A stretch of 64,000 nucleotides of DNA from a bacterium (GCA_016930535.1 JAFGGN010000006.1:1-64000); one strand, 5' to 3'; shown: positions 35,103 to 45,055, counted from the first letter of the stretch. Translations and numbers: made by a program. Notes: generated by a model not told the origin, from the letters alone.

Positions 35103-37655
35103 TTATTTCTGCAGCACCAGCTTCCTCGTCTCGGTAAAATCCCCGGCTGTCAGACGGCAGATATACACCCCGGCAGACCGAGTGTTTGCATTCCAGACTG
35201 CCGACCAGGTCCCGGGCTCACGGATTTCATCGACCAGCGTATCCACTTCCCTGCCGAGCAGGTCATATATCGTCAGAGTGACTCTACCCGCTTCGGCGAT
35301 CGTGTAACGGATCCGGGTGGAGTGATTGAACGGATTCGGATAATTGCCAATCAGTTTCATTGATTCCGGCACAGGGTCTTCATCGCTTTTAATCGCGGCC
35401 GTCTTCGTGATGGCCAAAGACACATTGTCGATAATCACGTCCGATTCGCTTCCTCCGCATTCGAATACGAGCATGGCCGACAGATCGGTGGCGTCCTCCA
35501 TGTCAAAATTGACCGAAAAGTGCTGTTTTTCCGTAGTCAATGCAATATAATCCAGTTTACTGTAATTTTCCTGAGTGATGTCATCCCTGTGCAGATTGAC
35601 CAGGATGTAACGTTTATTCTGCGCCGCCGCATCGAACTGCAGTGTATATTCCGCACCATGGATGAGGGGAATATCCCTCTGCACCAGCCTGATATCCGAA
35701 AAAAACGAACTCTCACCCGAAACATTCACACGGCAGCTTTCATCGAGAATCTGAATGATGGCATTCGCCGGTTCCATTGTTATCAGTTCCCAGTTGGCAT
35801 CGGATATAAACCAGCCGTTTTTGATCAAATTGCGGCCGGCGATCTGATAGATGATCCGTGCCCGGAGCGTTTCTGAAAAATCGCTTTCGACACCTGCGTC
35901 GCTGACAGCACTTATCTTGAAATCATGATCGCTGAATTTGATCCCGCCGGCCGGATCATAAAAGGCAATCTGATACCATGTATTCCCCGTGGTGTCTGCG
36001 ACCGTAAATCCGGTCTCTTCCGCGCGCTTCTGCCAGATTTTATAATACGCAACATGTTCATCCCCGAACTTGTTGAAAATCAGATTCAGGATGCTGCCGT
36101 AATTGTCAATATGAAGCGTGGGGGCCTTGGCGTTCACATCCACATCATACTTGAATGCACGGTAATTGATATGACCGTAACTCTTCAGTTCGAAAACCGT
36201 TTTCCCCTCCCGTGTGACTTCGCGGACCAGCACGGGCGGATTCGGCGCCGTGCCGTCCACCAGGATATTGCCGTTGGGCAGTATCTGCACAACGCCCATC
36301 CAGGGGCATGCCCGGTCCGGTGAATACCGGTATTGCCACACATTCTCCGCGGTCATGGCCAGTGTGTCCAGACTGTATTCAACGGCCCGGGAATAATTGG
36401 GCGTCCGTAAATTGCCGTTGTCAAACACGGTGTAATGATTGGGATTGCCGGGCACCGGACGCACGTGATGCTGCCAGGAAAACTCCAGATTGTCATTGAT
36501 GAATTCGAACTGGTTGTTCCGGCCCCCAAAACGCCAGATGATTTCACCTGTATTCCGGTCGATTTTCGTGATTTCACTCAGATGACGGTTCGAAAGAATA
36601 TAATGGCCGTCGAAATCGAGGCAGATCGTATTCATGTGCACATAGTCGATGGACAATTGCGTAAGCCCGACACCCACGGCATCTTCCAGCTTCAAATGAT
36701 CCCATGACCGCCATTCAAAAATGACGTTCCGGGCCCGGTCGAATTCCTGGAACATGTTGCCTTCCACCCTGGCGTTCTCACGGCCGCCGGACACTACCTT
36801 GCTCATGTCCACGGTAATGGTTTTCTGCACCGTCATCAGTGCGTGACCGTTTTCAAGGACGATAAATTCATGCTCATCCACATCGTATCCATGCCCCGCT
36901 TCATATTCATCGACAATATTCAGCGCATCGTCCAGAATGGCCAGGTTCCAGCGGTTGTTCTGGTTATAACTGACGGTAAAAGTGCCATCGCACTGCTGGT
37001 AAAAATTCGCGGTCAGCGAGGCGCCGTCGAACCGCTTGTACATGTAAGGCGTACCGTCGTTTTTGGCGGCAATGATATACGTGTCCCCTGAATTGTACAT
37101 ATGCGTGGAATAGAAAATTTTACCCGGCGCTGTTTCACCGGTCACAAAGGTTTCGATGGTCGGGAAACCGTCGGGCACGGCCACGCCGTTGATGACGCGT
37201 ACATCGGATGACGCGCCGGTCATCATCGGCATGATGACAGAATTGGCCGGCTGAGACGGCCTGGTTTTCTGCAGCACATTGGAACCGCCGGATGCGACAA
37301 GAAAATCGAATTCAAAATCACTGCCAGTGAAACGGCTGGTTTCTATTTTCACATGCACGGTTTCATCGGCCTGAAAACGGCTTGCGGGTTTAAAAATGAG
37401 GGTACGCCCGTCCGTGGAAAAAAAAGTGTCGCCCTGATACGACTCCCTTTGACTGCCCGTGACCCCGATCAATCCGTCCAGGTCCGCAACCTGAACCGAA
37501 TACTGAGGATGGAAACGGACAATGACCGTTGTCTCTTCAGACAGCGCCTTGCTGTCAGGCAGAGGAAAAACGTATTGCACGGCCGCATGATATTTTCCGG
37601 CTTCGAGATAAAACGCAGATAAAACCAGCACCAGAATCAGAACCAATCGTTTCAT
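35103..37655 (-). CDS. Arylsulfotransferase-family secreted protein with T9SS-like C-terminus
   Basis: 850 residues with signal peptide MKRLVLILVLVLSAFYLEAG. An N-terminal Ig-like domain (about 30-125) is followed by an ASST-type beta-propeller (about 150-520): GKIFYSTHMYNSGDTYIIA, YVHMNTICLDFDGHYILSNR, ITKIDRNTGEIIWRFGG, SWQHHVRPVPG, with its conserved His residues. A carbohydrate-binding-like region (about 630-760) precedes the C-terminal sorting domain (KLIGNYPNPFNHSTRIRYTI ... GVYICRL). Arylsulfotransferases move sulfate between phenols; activity here is inferred. Probably a surface or secreted protein. Confidence 0.85.
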   Translation of the reverse strand: MKRLVLILVLVLSAFYLEAGKYHAAVQYVFPLPDSKALSEETTVIVRFHPQYSVQVADLDGLIGVTGSQRESYQGDTFFSTDGRTLIFKPASRFQADETVHVKIETSRFTGSDFEFDFLVASGGSNVLQKTRPSQPANSVIMPMMTGASSDVRVINGVAVPDGFPTIETFVTGETAPGKIFYSTHMYNSGDTYIIAAKNDGTPYMYKRFDGASLTANFYQQCDGTFTVSYNQNNRWNLAILDDALNIVDEYEAGHGYDVDEHEFIVLENGHALMTVQKTITVDMSKVVSGGRENARVEGNMFQEFDRARNVIFEWRSWDHLKLEDAVGVGLTQLSIDYVHMNTICLDFDGHYILSNRHLSEITKIDRNTGEIIWRFGGRNNQFEFINDNLEFSWQHHVRPVPGNPNHYTVFDNGNLRTPNYSRAVEYSLDTLAMTAENVWQYRYSPDRACPWMGVVQILPNGNILVDGTAPNPPVLVREVTREGKTVFELKSYGHINYRAFKYDVDVNAKAPTLHIDNYGSILNLIFNKFGDEHVAYYKIWQKRAEETGFTVADTTGNTWYQIAFYDPAGGIKFSDHDFKISAVSDAGVESDFSETLRARIIYQIAGRNLIKNGWFISDANWELITMEPANAIIQILDESCRVNVSGESSFFSDIRLVQRDIPLIHGAEYTLQFDAAAQNKRYILVNLHRDDITQENYSKLDYIALTTEKQHFSVNFDMEDATDLSAMLVFECGGSESDVIIDNVSLAITKTAAIKSDEDPVPESMKLIGNYPNPFNHSTRIRYTIAEAGRVTLTIYDLLGREVDTLVDEIREPGTWSAVWNANTRSAGVYICRLTAGDFTETRKLVLQK

Positions 37656-37828
37656 AACATACTCCCTGGACGGATAAACAATACAACAATCGATTTATTA
37701 ATATAGCAACCTGAATCCATTAAATAAACAGAAACGTTCAAAGCGTATTGATTAAAAGTTTGTTTGGGAAATTGACTTTTTTTGACTTTATTGTATTGAC
37801 CGGACCCCATTCAATTTTGGAGAATCCC

Positions 37829-39706
37829 ATGAAAACATCACAAACATGCTTTCTGTTTGTCCTGTTCATGCTCATGATCCATGGTTCTCTGTACACGAAA
37901 TCCGAACAGGAAAATAAACGTTCAGCCTGTCAAAACACACCTGACAGAGCGGCATTTCAGTCTTTTGACTATGGCGGGGCGGGCTGCTTCAAATCGTCCA
38001 ATACCATCGAAGATCCGCGGATCACCCTGATCGGAGATGCGGCCGTGGTTCTCGAATATGAATCCGTGTATGATGTGCATACGCCTCCGGATCCGGTGAC
38101 CTATCCGAACATGAGAAGCCAGCCTGCAAATTTTGACAGGCTCCGTATACTGGACGACCTGGAAACCGTGATCGATCCGGATCACACTGATTTCGTCCTG
38201 CTCTATACATTGCAGGAAGTGCCGGGCTGGATCAAGAACGGGATGAAATGTTTTGTCGCTGCGGAGAATATCGGACTGCCCAACGCCGGATTTGGACCGG
38301 CGCCGCCCCACTGGCCCGAACTGCGATCCGTCATCCACATGAATTCCGTGGACCTTCTGGACCGTTCCAATCCCGCTTTTCCGGATCTGCCCGATTACGG
38401 CGGCACGCTGACAGCGTTTCATGAAATGGGTCATTTCTGGTGCGTCTACATTCCGTTCAACAATACAATCGGACCGGCCGACTGGGATCCGGCCCTGCAT
38501 CCGGTGGGCTACCTGGCCTCCTGCGGCGCCCACTGGGCCGGCATCTGGGAAGGTGATGGCCTGCCCGGCATCATGCTGACCGGCCCCAACAGTACGCAGT
38601 TCAATGCATTCGATCTGTACCTGATGGGCCTGTCCGAGTACAAGACGGTCCGTGACACGGTGTACCGGATCGCCAATTCCAATACAGGAACCCGGGTTGT
38701 GTACGATGTGACAATCGACGATTTAATCGATGCCCTGGCCCTGGCGGGCCCGGATTATTACAGCGGCATCGGTCACCGCTACCCGAATCTGGAACCTGAG
38801 GCGGCCGATCTGCATACCCTGATCGTGATCGTACAGGGCAGGGACGAGCATATCACCGGGGCCCAGAGGGATCGGGTCATTGCCCTCGCCGATGCCATTC
38901 CCGCAGGCTGGCATCATGCGACCCGGGAACTGTCAAACATGGATGTTCATGTCGAAATTAAAGACGGTGCCCGGTTCACGGATCAGGCCCAGACACTGGC
39001 CGATTACGGATACTGGCTGCGGGAGACGATCGTGAGATGGCAGGAGTTCATTCCGCAGCTCAATATCCTGCATGCAGTCGAATTGTATGTGCAGCGTTCG
39101 GGCAGTGCGGGAAATATCCGGGTTGAAATCAGAACACATGAAGACGCTGTCCTGGGCATGGCCACGTTGAACGAAAGCGATATCCCGGCGTCCGGCTGGG
39201 TGCGAATCGGGTTCCCGGCTGCCCTGGCCCTGACACCGGGGGAGAAATACCGGATCGCGGCCTATACGGATCATGAATCCGCAGATCCGGCCAACCGGTA
39301 TTTCTGGAGGGGGACAAACGATCCGCTGTACGATCATACTTGTGTCAGCAGTGAATATGAAGGGAATCCGGATTTCGACTTCGCTTTTAAAACAATCGGA
39401 ACGTTTGTCACGCATGTGGACAATCATCAGCCGATGATGCCTGCCTCGTCACTCCTGGTCCGGAATTATCCGAATCCGTTCAACAGTAAGACCGTGATCG
39501 AATTCGAACTCCCGGAATCCGCATTCGTCACAGTCCGGATTGTCAACAGTCTGGGACAATACGAGCGGCTATTGACGCGTGAATGGCGGGAAAGCGGAAA
39601 ACATACCGTTCAATGGGATGCCGGTTCCCGTCCCAGCGGCGTTTATGGGGTTATCGTTCAGGCGGGCGATCAAACATGGTCGCGAAAATGTCTGTTGTTG
39701 AAATGA
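37829..39706 (+). CDS. Secreted zincin-like protein with T9SS-like C-terminus
   Basis: 625 residues from ATG 37829 (MKTSQTCFLFVLFMLMIHG; GGAG upstream), cutting 27 residues from the longest frame. The motif HEMGH is in TLTAFHEMGHFW, followed by FNAFDLYLMGLSEY, a pattern found in secreted zincin-like proteins. A DUF-like beta-sandwich (about 415-540) precedes the sorting domain (VRNYPNPFNSKTVIEFELP ... SGVYGVIVQ). Metalloprotease activity is inferred; a third zinc ligand is not clear. Confidence 0.78.
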   Translation: MKTSQTCFLFVLFMLMIHGSLYTKSEQENKRSACQNTPDRAAFQSFDYGGAGCFKSSNTIEDPRITLIGDAAVVLEYESVYDVHTPPDPVTYPNMRSQPANFDRLRILDDLETVIDPDHTDFVLLYTLQEVPGWIKNGMKCFVAAENIGLPNAGFGPAPPHWPELRSVIHMNSVDLLDRSNPAFPDLPDYGGTLTAFHEMGHFWCVYIPFNNTIGPADWDPALHPVGYLASCGAHWAGIWEGDGLPGIMLTGPNSTQFNAFDLYLMGLSEYKTVRDTVYRIANSNTGTRVVYDVTIDDLIDALALAGPDYYSGIGHRYPNLEPEAADLHTLIVIVQGRDEHITGAQRDRVIALADAIPAGWHHATRELSNMDVHVEIKDGARFTDQAQTLADYGYWLRETIVRWQEFIPQLNILHAVELYVQRSGSAGNIRVEIRTHEDAVLGMATLNESDIPASGWVRIGFPAALALTPGEKYRIAAYTDHESADPANRYFWRGTNDPLYDHTCVSSEYEGNPDFDFAFKTIGTFVTHVDNHQPMMPASSLLVRNYPNPFNSKTVIEFELPESAFVTVRIVNSLGQYERLLTREWRESGKHTVQWDAGSRPSGVYGVIVQAGDQTWSRKCLLLK

Positions 39707-39738
39707 GACGCAGTGAGGGCATATTTTTCAGGGAGCCT

Positions 39739-39775
39739 TTATCTCCCAGGGAGCTTGAAGCTCCCTGGGAGATAA
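39739..39775. terminator. Perfect 17-bp inverted repeat
   Basis: TTATCTCCCAGGGAGCT, loop TGA, then the exact complement. A run of A (not T) follows on the + strand, with CTTTTTTTTGA-like sequence on the - strand side, so it is not a classic intrinsic terminator for the zincin gene. It may be a rho-independent stop without a U-run, an mRNA-stabilising hairpin or a protein site. Confidence 0.45.
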
Positions 39776-39860
39776 CCCTTCAAAAAAAATGAAACTTTTT
39801 ACTTGCTTTATAACGTAAACTAATTTATATTAATACACACATCGTTCCAAACAGGATAGA

Positions 39861-40466
39861 ATGGACAGAAAAATGGAAAAAAAGAAATTAACACCTGAAG
39901 AAAGCCTCCGGTTGATCACACAGACAATCGAAGAGACGAAACAAAGACTTCAAGAAGACGGCCATATTATTATCCTGTGGGGCGTTTTGATGTTTACCGT
40001 ATTTTTCAGTCAGTATTTTTTTTCTTGGGTGGGACTGTATAAGAAGTTTGACATCATATGGACAACCGCCTTGTTTCCGCTTGGGGCGATCTATACATTT
40101 ATATACTACAGGAAAACTGTAAACAAGAAAAATCTGCCTAAAACACTGCTTACAAGAGTCATTGGAACCATGGGGTGGGCCATGGGTATGAATCTGATGG
40201 TAATGGGTTTTCTTTTTTCACAGAAACTGGGTGATGCCATGGCACCGGTATTTATCATTCTGCTTGCTCTGTCCATGATCGTAACCGGGGCATCCATTCA
40301 ATTCAAGCCGCTGTTCATCGGCGGTTTATTACTGAATTTAATCGGATTTGTTACTTTCTGGCTTGACCGGGATTATCATGGATTCAGCCTGATGCTGGGA
40401 GCGGTTGTCGGATTGATCATACCGGGAATACTGCTGAACAAGGCCCGGAGGAAAGAAAATGTTTAA
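39861..40466 (+). CDS. Hypothetical six-helix membrane protein
   Basis: 201 residues. A cytoplasmic N-terminus (MDRKMEKKKLTPEESLRLIT), then about six membrane helices (residues 35-55, 65-82, 103-122, 127-145, 150-168, 173-193). AGGA 4 bases before the ATG. It overlaps the next gene by 8 bases. A membrane protein paired with a small winged-helix regulator is a common arrangement in this clade; its role is unknown. Confidence 0.78.
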   Translation: MDRKMEKKKLTPEESLRLITQTIEETKQRLQEDGHIIILWGVLMFTVFFSQYFFSWVGLYKKFDIIWTTALFPLGAIYTFIYYRKTVNKKNLPKTLLTRVIGTMGWAMGMNLMVMGFLFSQKLGDAMAPVFIILLALSMIVTGASIQFKPLFIGGLLLNLIGFVTFWLDRDYHGFSLMLGAVVGLIIPGILLNKARRKENV

Positions 40467-40749
40467 AGATCTTGATCCTCTGTTACATTCACAACTCAGG
40501 CTGTCGATCGTCTCTACGCTGATGACGGTGGATGAGGCGAATTTTAATTTTATTAAAGAGACAACCCATGCCACTTCCGGCAATATCAGTATTCAGATCA
40601 AGAAACTGCAGGAAGCGGGATATATCGACGTGATAAAATCATTCAAGAATAATTATCCGAATACGACACTGTCGATTACCGGAAAAGGAAGGGAAGCATT
40701 TGAAAACTATGTCCACAATTTGAAAAAGTACATTCAACCCGGGGAATAA
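40459..40749 (+). CDS. Winged-helix transcriptional regulator (HTH_34-like)
   Basis: 96 residues. The fold is the small winged-helix type: LLHSQLRLSIVSTLMTVDEA, ATSGNISIQIKKLQEAGYID, TTLSITGKGREAFENYV. It is translationally overlapped with the membrane-protein gene. Nearby promoter-like sequence after its stop contains GTTTA...TAAAC, which may be an operator. Confidence 0.85.
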   Translation: MFKDLDPLLHSQLRLSIVSTLMTVDEANFNFIKETTHATSGNISIQIKKLQEAGYIDVIKSFKNNYPNTTLSITGKGREAFENYVHNLKKYIQPGE

Positions 40750-40798
40750 TTTTTTTGTCACTTTGGTTTATATTTTAAACTACTTTAAGGGGATAGCT

Positions 40799-42052
40799 AT
40801 AAAAACTTCAATCTGCGGTTGCATCATTTTCGTCCTGGCAGTCTTTGGGTGCATTGCCCAGGAAGACCCGACCCATTCTGTTATCGCTGGTCAAATCACC
40901 AATGAAGCGGAACTCCTGGATTTCTACCGGCAGTACAGTGAATTTACCGACCCCGGTGAATATGAATATTTATATGAAAATCTGCCTGAATCCTTACCGG
41001 ATCTTTGCAGTCTGATCAGGGCACAGACGATTCATCCTTATGGTGATTTACAAAACTATAAACATCTCATCCCGGAAGAAAGATGGGAGGAATACTATCA
41101 ATATCCAACCGTTGAATCCGTTTTGAAGGGGCTTATGTCCTATGACTCAAGGGGGCTGGTGAAAAATCGTAAAATTGAAGATCGATTGGTTCTGATTTGC
41201 AGGCACAACGCACTCCTGCTTGCATCCATACTTAAATACCGGGGAATTCCAGCCAGGGTTCGTTATGGATTTGCCCAGTATCTGGTCCCCAATTTTCACA
41301 CGATGCATGTCATTTGCGAAGTATGGAATAAAAATGACAACCGCTGGATGCTGGTGGATCCAACCGCCGGCTCCAGCATGATTGATTTCAGCAGAACAAG
41401 GTTTGATTTTAGCAATGATGTTTGGCTGAAAATGCAAAATAATGAAATCAATCCCAATTCATACGGAAATCCCGGCCAATATACCGGTTTTATGCCGATT
41501 ATGCTGGTTGTTTGCGCTGATCTGGCGGCGGTACTGGGAACCGAACATACAACCCTTGAATATCCCCCGATCATGGATTATGCCTATAACAATGACAACC
41601 AACTGGCGCCGGAGCATATCAAAATTTTGAACCAGATGAGCGAATTGATGAAGTCTGTTGATGCGGATAATTTTTCGAAATTACAGGACATCTATAACAA
41701 TACGCCTGAAATTCAAATCACACTGTCACTTGAAACCACTTCAGTGAATGTGGATAATACCGGCCAGGTTGAACAATCCCCGACATTGAGTCAGTATTCT
41801 TTGTCTCAAAATTATCCGAATCCGTTTAATCCGGTGACCCGAATTCAATTTTCGATACCCAGGGAAGCGAATGTGCAATTCCACATCATCAATTCATTGG
41901 GTGAGACTGTTGAAATCATCATGAATGACGTAATGCCGCCGGGAACACATGTCATCGAATACAATGCCGATGAATTGCCGTCAGGCGTGTACTTTTACTG
42001 CCTGGAGTCAGGCAGTTTTCGTCAGGCTAAAAAAATGACTGTCCTGCAATAA
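40799..42052 (+). CDS. Transglutaminase-domain protein with T9SS-like C-terminus
   Basis: 417 residues if translation begins at ATA 40799, directly after AAGGGG at ideal spacing; this start gives MKTSICGCIIFVLAVFGCIA, a good signal peptide. A TTG at 40763 gives 12 extra residues with no site. The transglutaminase triad is intact: Cys in LICRHNALLLASILKYRGIP, His in HTMHVICEVW and Asp in VDPTAGS. The sorting domain is QNYPNPFNPVTRIQFSIP ... SGVYFYCLE. It may be a peptidase or crosslinker acting outside the cell. Confidence 0.82.
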   Translation: MKTSICGCIIFVLAVFGCIAQEDPTHSVIAGQITNEAELLDFYRQYSEFTDPGEYEYLYENLPESLPDLCSLIRAQTIHPYGDLQNYKHLIPEERWEEYYQYPTVESVLKGLMSYDSRGLVKNRKIEDRLVLICRHNALLLASILKYRGIPARVRYGFAQYLVPNFHTMHVICEVWNKNDNRWMLVDPTAGSSMIDFSRTRFDFSNDVWLKMQNNEINPNSYGNPGQYTGFMPIMLVVCADLAAVLGTEHTTLEYPPIMDYAYNNDNQLAPEHIKILNQMSELMKSVDADNFSKLQDIYNNTPEIQITLSLETTSVNVDNTGQVEQSPTLSQYSLSQNYPNPFNPVTRIQFSIPREANVQFHIINSLGETVEIIMNDVMPPGTHVIEYNADELPSGVYFYCLESGSFRQAKKMTVLQ

Positions 42053-42073
42053 CAACTGAAAGGAGACAAAAAA

Positions 42074-42271
42074 ATGAATGACAACATTGCAAAATCGATC
42101 AGCACACTGGGCGTATGGGGCGCTGCAGCGGCCATACTTATTTTTGCCCAATTCAGCACTGCTGCACCTGTTGAAATTTTAACGCTTATTGCGGCAGGAT
42201 TTTCAACAGCTGTCATCTGGGGTTATAAAATAAAAGGCGTCACCAGCGAAAAAAAGATGGTAGAAAAATAA
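42074..42271 (+). CDS. Small membrane protein
   Basis: 65 residues. AAAGGAGA lies upstream. Two hydrophobic helices (VWGAAAAILIFAQFSTAA, EILTLIAAGFSTAVIWGY) and a basic tail. It follows the transglutaminase gene by 21 bases. No family recognised. Confidence 0.6.
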   Translation: MNDNIAKSISTLGVWGAAAAILIFAQFSTAAPVEILTLIAAGFSTAVIWGYKIKGVTSEKKMVEK

Positions 42272-42400
42272 CAACACCATCTCCGGTTCCCAAAGTCCGG
42301 GGCTGTACGAAAACGTCGTTTTCTGATCAATATTTTTGTTTTTACGTATGCCCTCTTTTGGGATCTGTTTTGCTGATGTAACTGTCGAATACACCCATGA

Positions 42401-42437
42401 CCTTGCGGGGATTTCAGATCTTCGCAAGGTTTTTTTT
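42401..42437 (+). terminator. Intrinsic terminator
   Basis: CCTTGCG (42401-42407) pairs with CGCAAGG (42423-42429), followed by eight T. It lies after the transglutaminase/small-membrane-protein genes. A second inverted repeat (TGCCCGG/CCGGGCA, about 42444-42472) follows. Confidence 0.75.
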
Positions 42438-42600
42438 GAAGCCTGCCCGGTAAAAAAAATCCCCGGGCACTTAAGTAAAGCAACGGTTTTAAACCACCTG
42501 TTTATCAAAAAAAACATTTGAATTTGAAGCATGCGTCCCTTATTTTATTGAATCATCAGTCCGGAACGACGCACAATCAATGTTAAAAGGAGTGTCAATC

Positions 42601-43491
42601 ATGAAAAAATTAATGATCATCCCATTGATTTTTGCAGGCCTTTGCTGCTGTCAATCTGAAAGCAAAATCGTAAACACTACGGATATCAGTCTGTTTATGA
42701 AAGCGGACAGCAGCACATATTTAAGCGAAATAAGTTCGGAATCCGGGGACCTGTTTCAAACCATCGGTCATCACGGTCCGGCCGTCGAAAATGAATGGGT
42801 GGGGTTTCGTTTCTACTTCGATAAAAAAGCGGCCATCGATGTGTACAATAAAACAAGACCGGGCCTTGAACTTAAAAAAGGCCGCTGGTATCCCACGGTT
42901 GAACAGCAAAAAAACGGATGGGGAGCCGATTATTATAAAGCAGCTATGACTGTCGGCCTCGGCGGTGTTCGTTTGTGGGATGGAGAAAAGGTTGTCTTTC
43001 TGGATCCTGTAACGAACAGAACGGCCCGGGTCGTAAAAGAACGCATATCCTCGTATATGGAACTGCTTTCAGAAGGTGTTCCCTACAAGGACAGAACCGT
43101 GGATATCCTGGTGCGCGTGACTGTTTATTCCGGAATAAGAGAAGCAAAAGTTGAAGCTTTTGCATTGACCGGCGAGCCTGTTCAGTTTGTGACCGGAATC
43201 AATTATCACGATGGATCGGAAGTCCGGAATTATGACGGTTTAATTGCCACATGGGGCGTGCATCCCGAAGATGTCGCTGCAGAATTGATCAATATAGGCG
43301 CAGCGATTGTTTACGATCCCGCTGATTATACAGACAAACAGGATGACGGGAAACAGATTTTATTGATTTCAAAACCGGGAAAGCAGCTGACGACCTGGAT
43401 CTCTTCTGTAAGTGAAAGAGATCAGGAATTAAATACCCTGGAAAAATTTCTGAATTCCTTAAATGTTGATAAGTATCAAAAGGGAAAATAA
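42601..43491 (+). CDS. DUF4861-family lipoprotein
   Basis: 296 residues from ATG 42601 (MKKLMIIPLIFAGLCCCQSES; AAAGGAG upstream). The lipobox is AGLCCC. The body matches DUF4861 in my recollection (VGFRFYFDKKAAIDVYNKTR, ADYYKAAMTVGLGGVRLWDGE). It sits before an ExuT-type transporter, hinting at polyuronate or hexuronate use; this is inference. Confidence 0.75.
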   Translation: MKKLMIIPLIFAGLCCCQSESKIVNTTDISLFMKADSSTYLSEISSESGDLFQTIGHHGPAVENEWVGFRFYFDKKAAIDVYNKTRPGLELKKGRWYPTVEQQKNGWGADYYKAAMTVGLGGVRLWDGEKVVFLDPVTNRTARVVKERISSYMELLSEGVPYKDRTVDILVRVTVYSGIREAKVEAFALTGEPVQFVTGINYHDGSEVRNYDGLIATWGVHPEDVAAELINIGAAIVYDPADYTDKQDDGKQILLISKPGKQLTTWISSVSERDQELNTLEKFLNSLNVDKYQKGK

Positions 43492-43592
43492 CCATCCATT
43501 CACCCGCCCCGGATTTCCATTGCCGGGGCGGGATCCATGTCCTGTTTTTGAAACTCAGAGTTTAGCCGTGGATATAACCCGGGGAAAACCGG

Positions 43593-44810
43593 ATGCAAAA
43601 TAAACATGTGAACAAATACCGCTGGGTGATTCTGTCCCTCGTGTTTTCTGCAACGACTTTCAATTATTTCAACCGTATTGTCCTGTCCGTATTAATTCCT
43701 GAAATAAAAAATGACCTGAACATTGATGATATTGCCTACGGTCATATTTTAAGTGCCTTTCAATTAATGTATATGCTGGGATTTCTGGCAGCCGGACGAA
43801 TTATTGACAGGCTGGGCACCAAATACGGGTATATGCTTTCTATTCTGACCTGGTCCGTCAGTGCTTCAATGCATGCAATTTGCCATACCCCCTTATGCAT
43901 GAGTGCCTGGCGCGGTTTCCTGGGTTTTACCGAGGCCGGCAACTTCCCTGCGGCCATTAAATCTGTTTCTGAATGGTTTAACGTGAAAGAGAGGGCTTTT
44001 GCCACATCGCTTTTCAACAGCGGACCCAGCGTGGCTTCGATCGTCGGCCCGCCCTTAATGGCCATTATTTTTACAGTCGCAGGCTGGCGCCGGACATTTT
44101 TCTTTTTTGGATTACTGGGTTTCCTGCTTGTCATCATCTGGCAATTTGTCTATCGGACACCCAAGGAAAAAATGAACCGTCCGGCAGGGGAAAATGAAGA
44201 ACAAACGGTTCCCTGGAAACTGCTCCTGAACCAGCGGGAAACCCATGGTTTTATGACCGGAAAATTTCTGACAGATCCTGTCTGGTGGTTTTATCTTTAC
44301 TGGATGCCCAACTACCTGTCTTCTCAACGGGGATTCGATATTAAATCCATCGCCATTGCGGTGCCGGTCATTTATATCATTGCCATCCTGCTCAGCTGGG
44401 TCGGGGGATGGTTTTCCGGTCATCTGATAAAACGCGGCCTGCCCGTGATAAAAGCCAGAAAATTAATCATGGGGATTTCCGCCGCCTGCCTTCCCGTAAC
44501 CGCTTTGGCCGTGTTTGCCGACAATCCCTGGGCCGCGATTCTCCTGGTCAGCCTGGCCCTTGGCGCTCACAGCAGCTGGTCCGCCAACATTTTCACACTC
44601 GTGGCCGACTGCTTCCCGTCGAAAGCCGTCGGATCGGTCACGGGACTGGGCGGATTTGCAGGCGCTTTAGGCGGGCTTTTAATCGCGACAATGGCTCCGG
44701 GATATATTGTGACATACTTCGGATATGTTCCGATTTTTATTTTAATGGGCATTCTGCATCCGCTAGCATTTCTTGCGGTTCACCTGAATATTAAAAAACA
44801 GCTTGTTTGA
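43593..44810 (+). CDS. MFS transporter, ACS/ExuT-like
   Basis: 405 residues with about 12 helices. ACS-family features: FNYFNRIVLSVLIPEIKNDL, AGRIIDRLGTKYGYMLS, WRGFLGFTEAGNFPAAIKSVSEWF. These match hexuronate/tartrate/glucarate transporters of the anion:cation symporter family. It is 101 bases after the DUF4861 gene. The substrate is inferred from the family. Confidence 0.88.
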   Translation: MQNKHVNKYRWVILSLVFSATTFNYFNRIVLSVLIPEIKNDLNIDDIAYGHILSAFQLMYMLGFLAAGRIIDRLGTKYGYMLSILTWSVSASMHAICHTPLCMSAWRGFLGFTEAGNFPAAIKSVSEWFNVKERAFATSLFNSGPSVASIVGPPLMAIIFTVAGWRRTFFFFGLLGFLLVIIWQFVYRTPKEKMNRPAGENEEQTVPWKLLLNQRETHGFMTGKFLTDPVWWFYLYWMPNYLSSQRGFDIKSIAIAVPVIYIIAILLSWVGGWFSGHLIKRGLPVIKARKLIMGISAACLPVTALAVFADNPWAAILLVSLALGAHSSWSANIFTLVADCFPSKAVGSVTGLGGFAGALGGLLIATMAPGYIVTYFGYVPIFILMGILHPLAFLAVHLNIKKQLV

Positions 44811-44839
44811 CGATGCAATCTGTATCACTTTAAAAATAT

Positions 44840-44875
44840 ATTAAACCACGGAGCACACAGGGAGCACAGACAATT
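44840..44875. repeat. Short CACGGAG/CACAGGG-type repeat
   Basis: AACCACGGAGCACACAGGG, then AGCACAGA: degenerate 8-base units in the 245-base gap after the transporter. It belongs to the general class of low-complexity intergenic repeats seen elsewhere in the window. Confidence 0.45.
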
Positions 44876-44969
44876 TATAGAATGACTCTGTAACTATTTT
44901 TGTGTAAATGCATTTTATTCAACCAAATGATTATTTATCAACACGGATTGAACCTTCCCTATTTTAATC

Positions 44970-44998
44970 TTGTTTTTTCCACACGAGAGTTGTATAAT
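44970..44998 (+). promoter_or_regulatory. Promoter for the CotH-family gene
   Basis: -35 TTGTTT (44970-44975), spacer 17, -10 TATAAT (44993-44998), about 58 bases before the TTG start. The AGTTGTATAAT context recurs in the promoter at 50397. Confidence 0.6.
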
Positions 44999-45055
44999 TC
45001 CCAATAGTCGAGTCAGGCCGGCCATACCCCGGCTGTCAGAAAGAAAAGGATTAAA

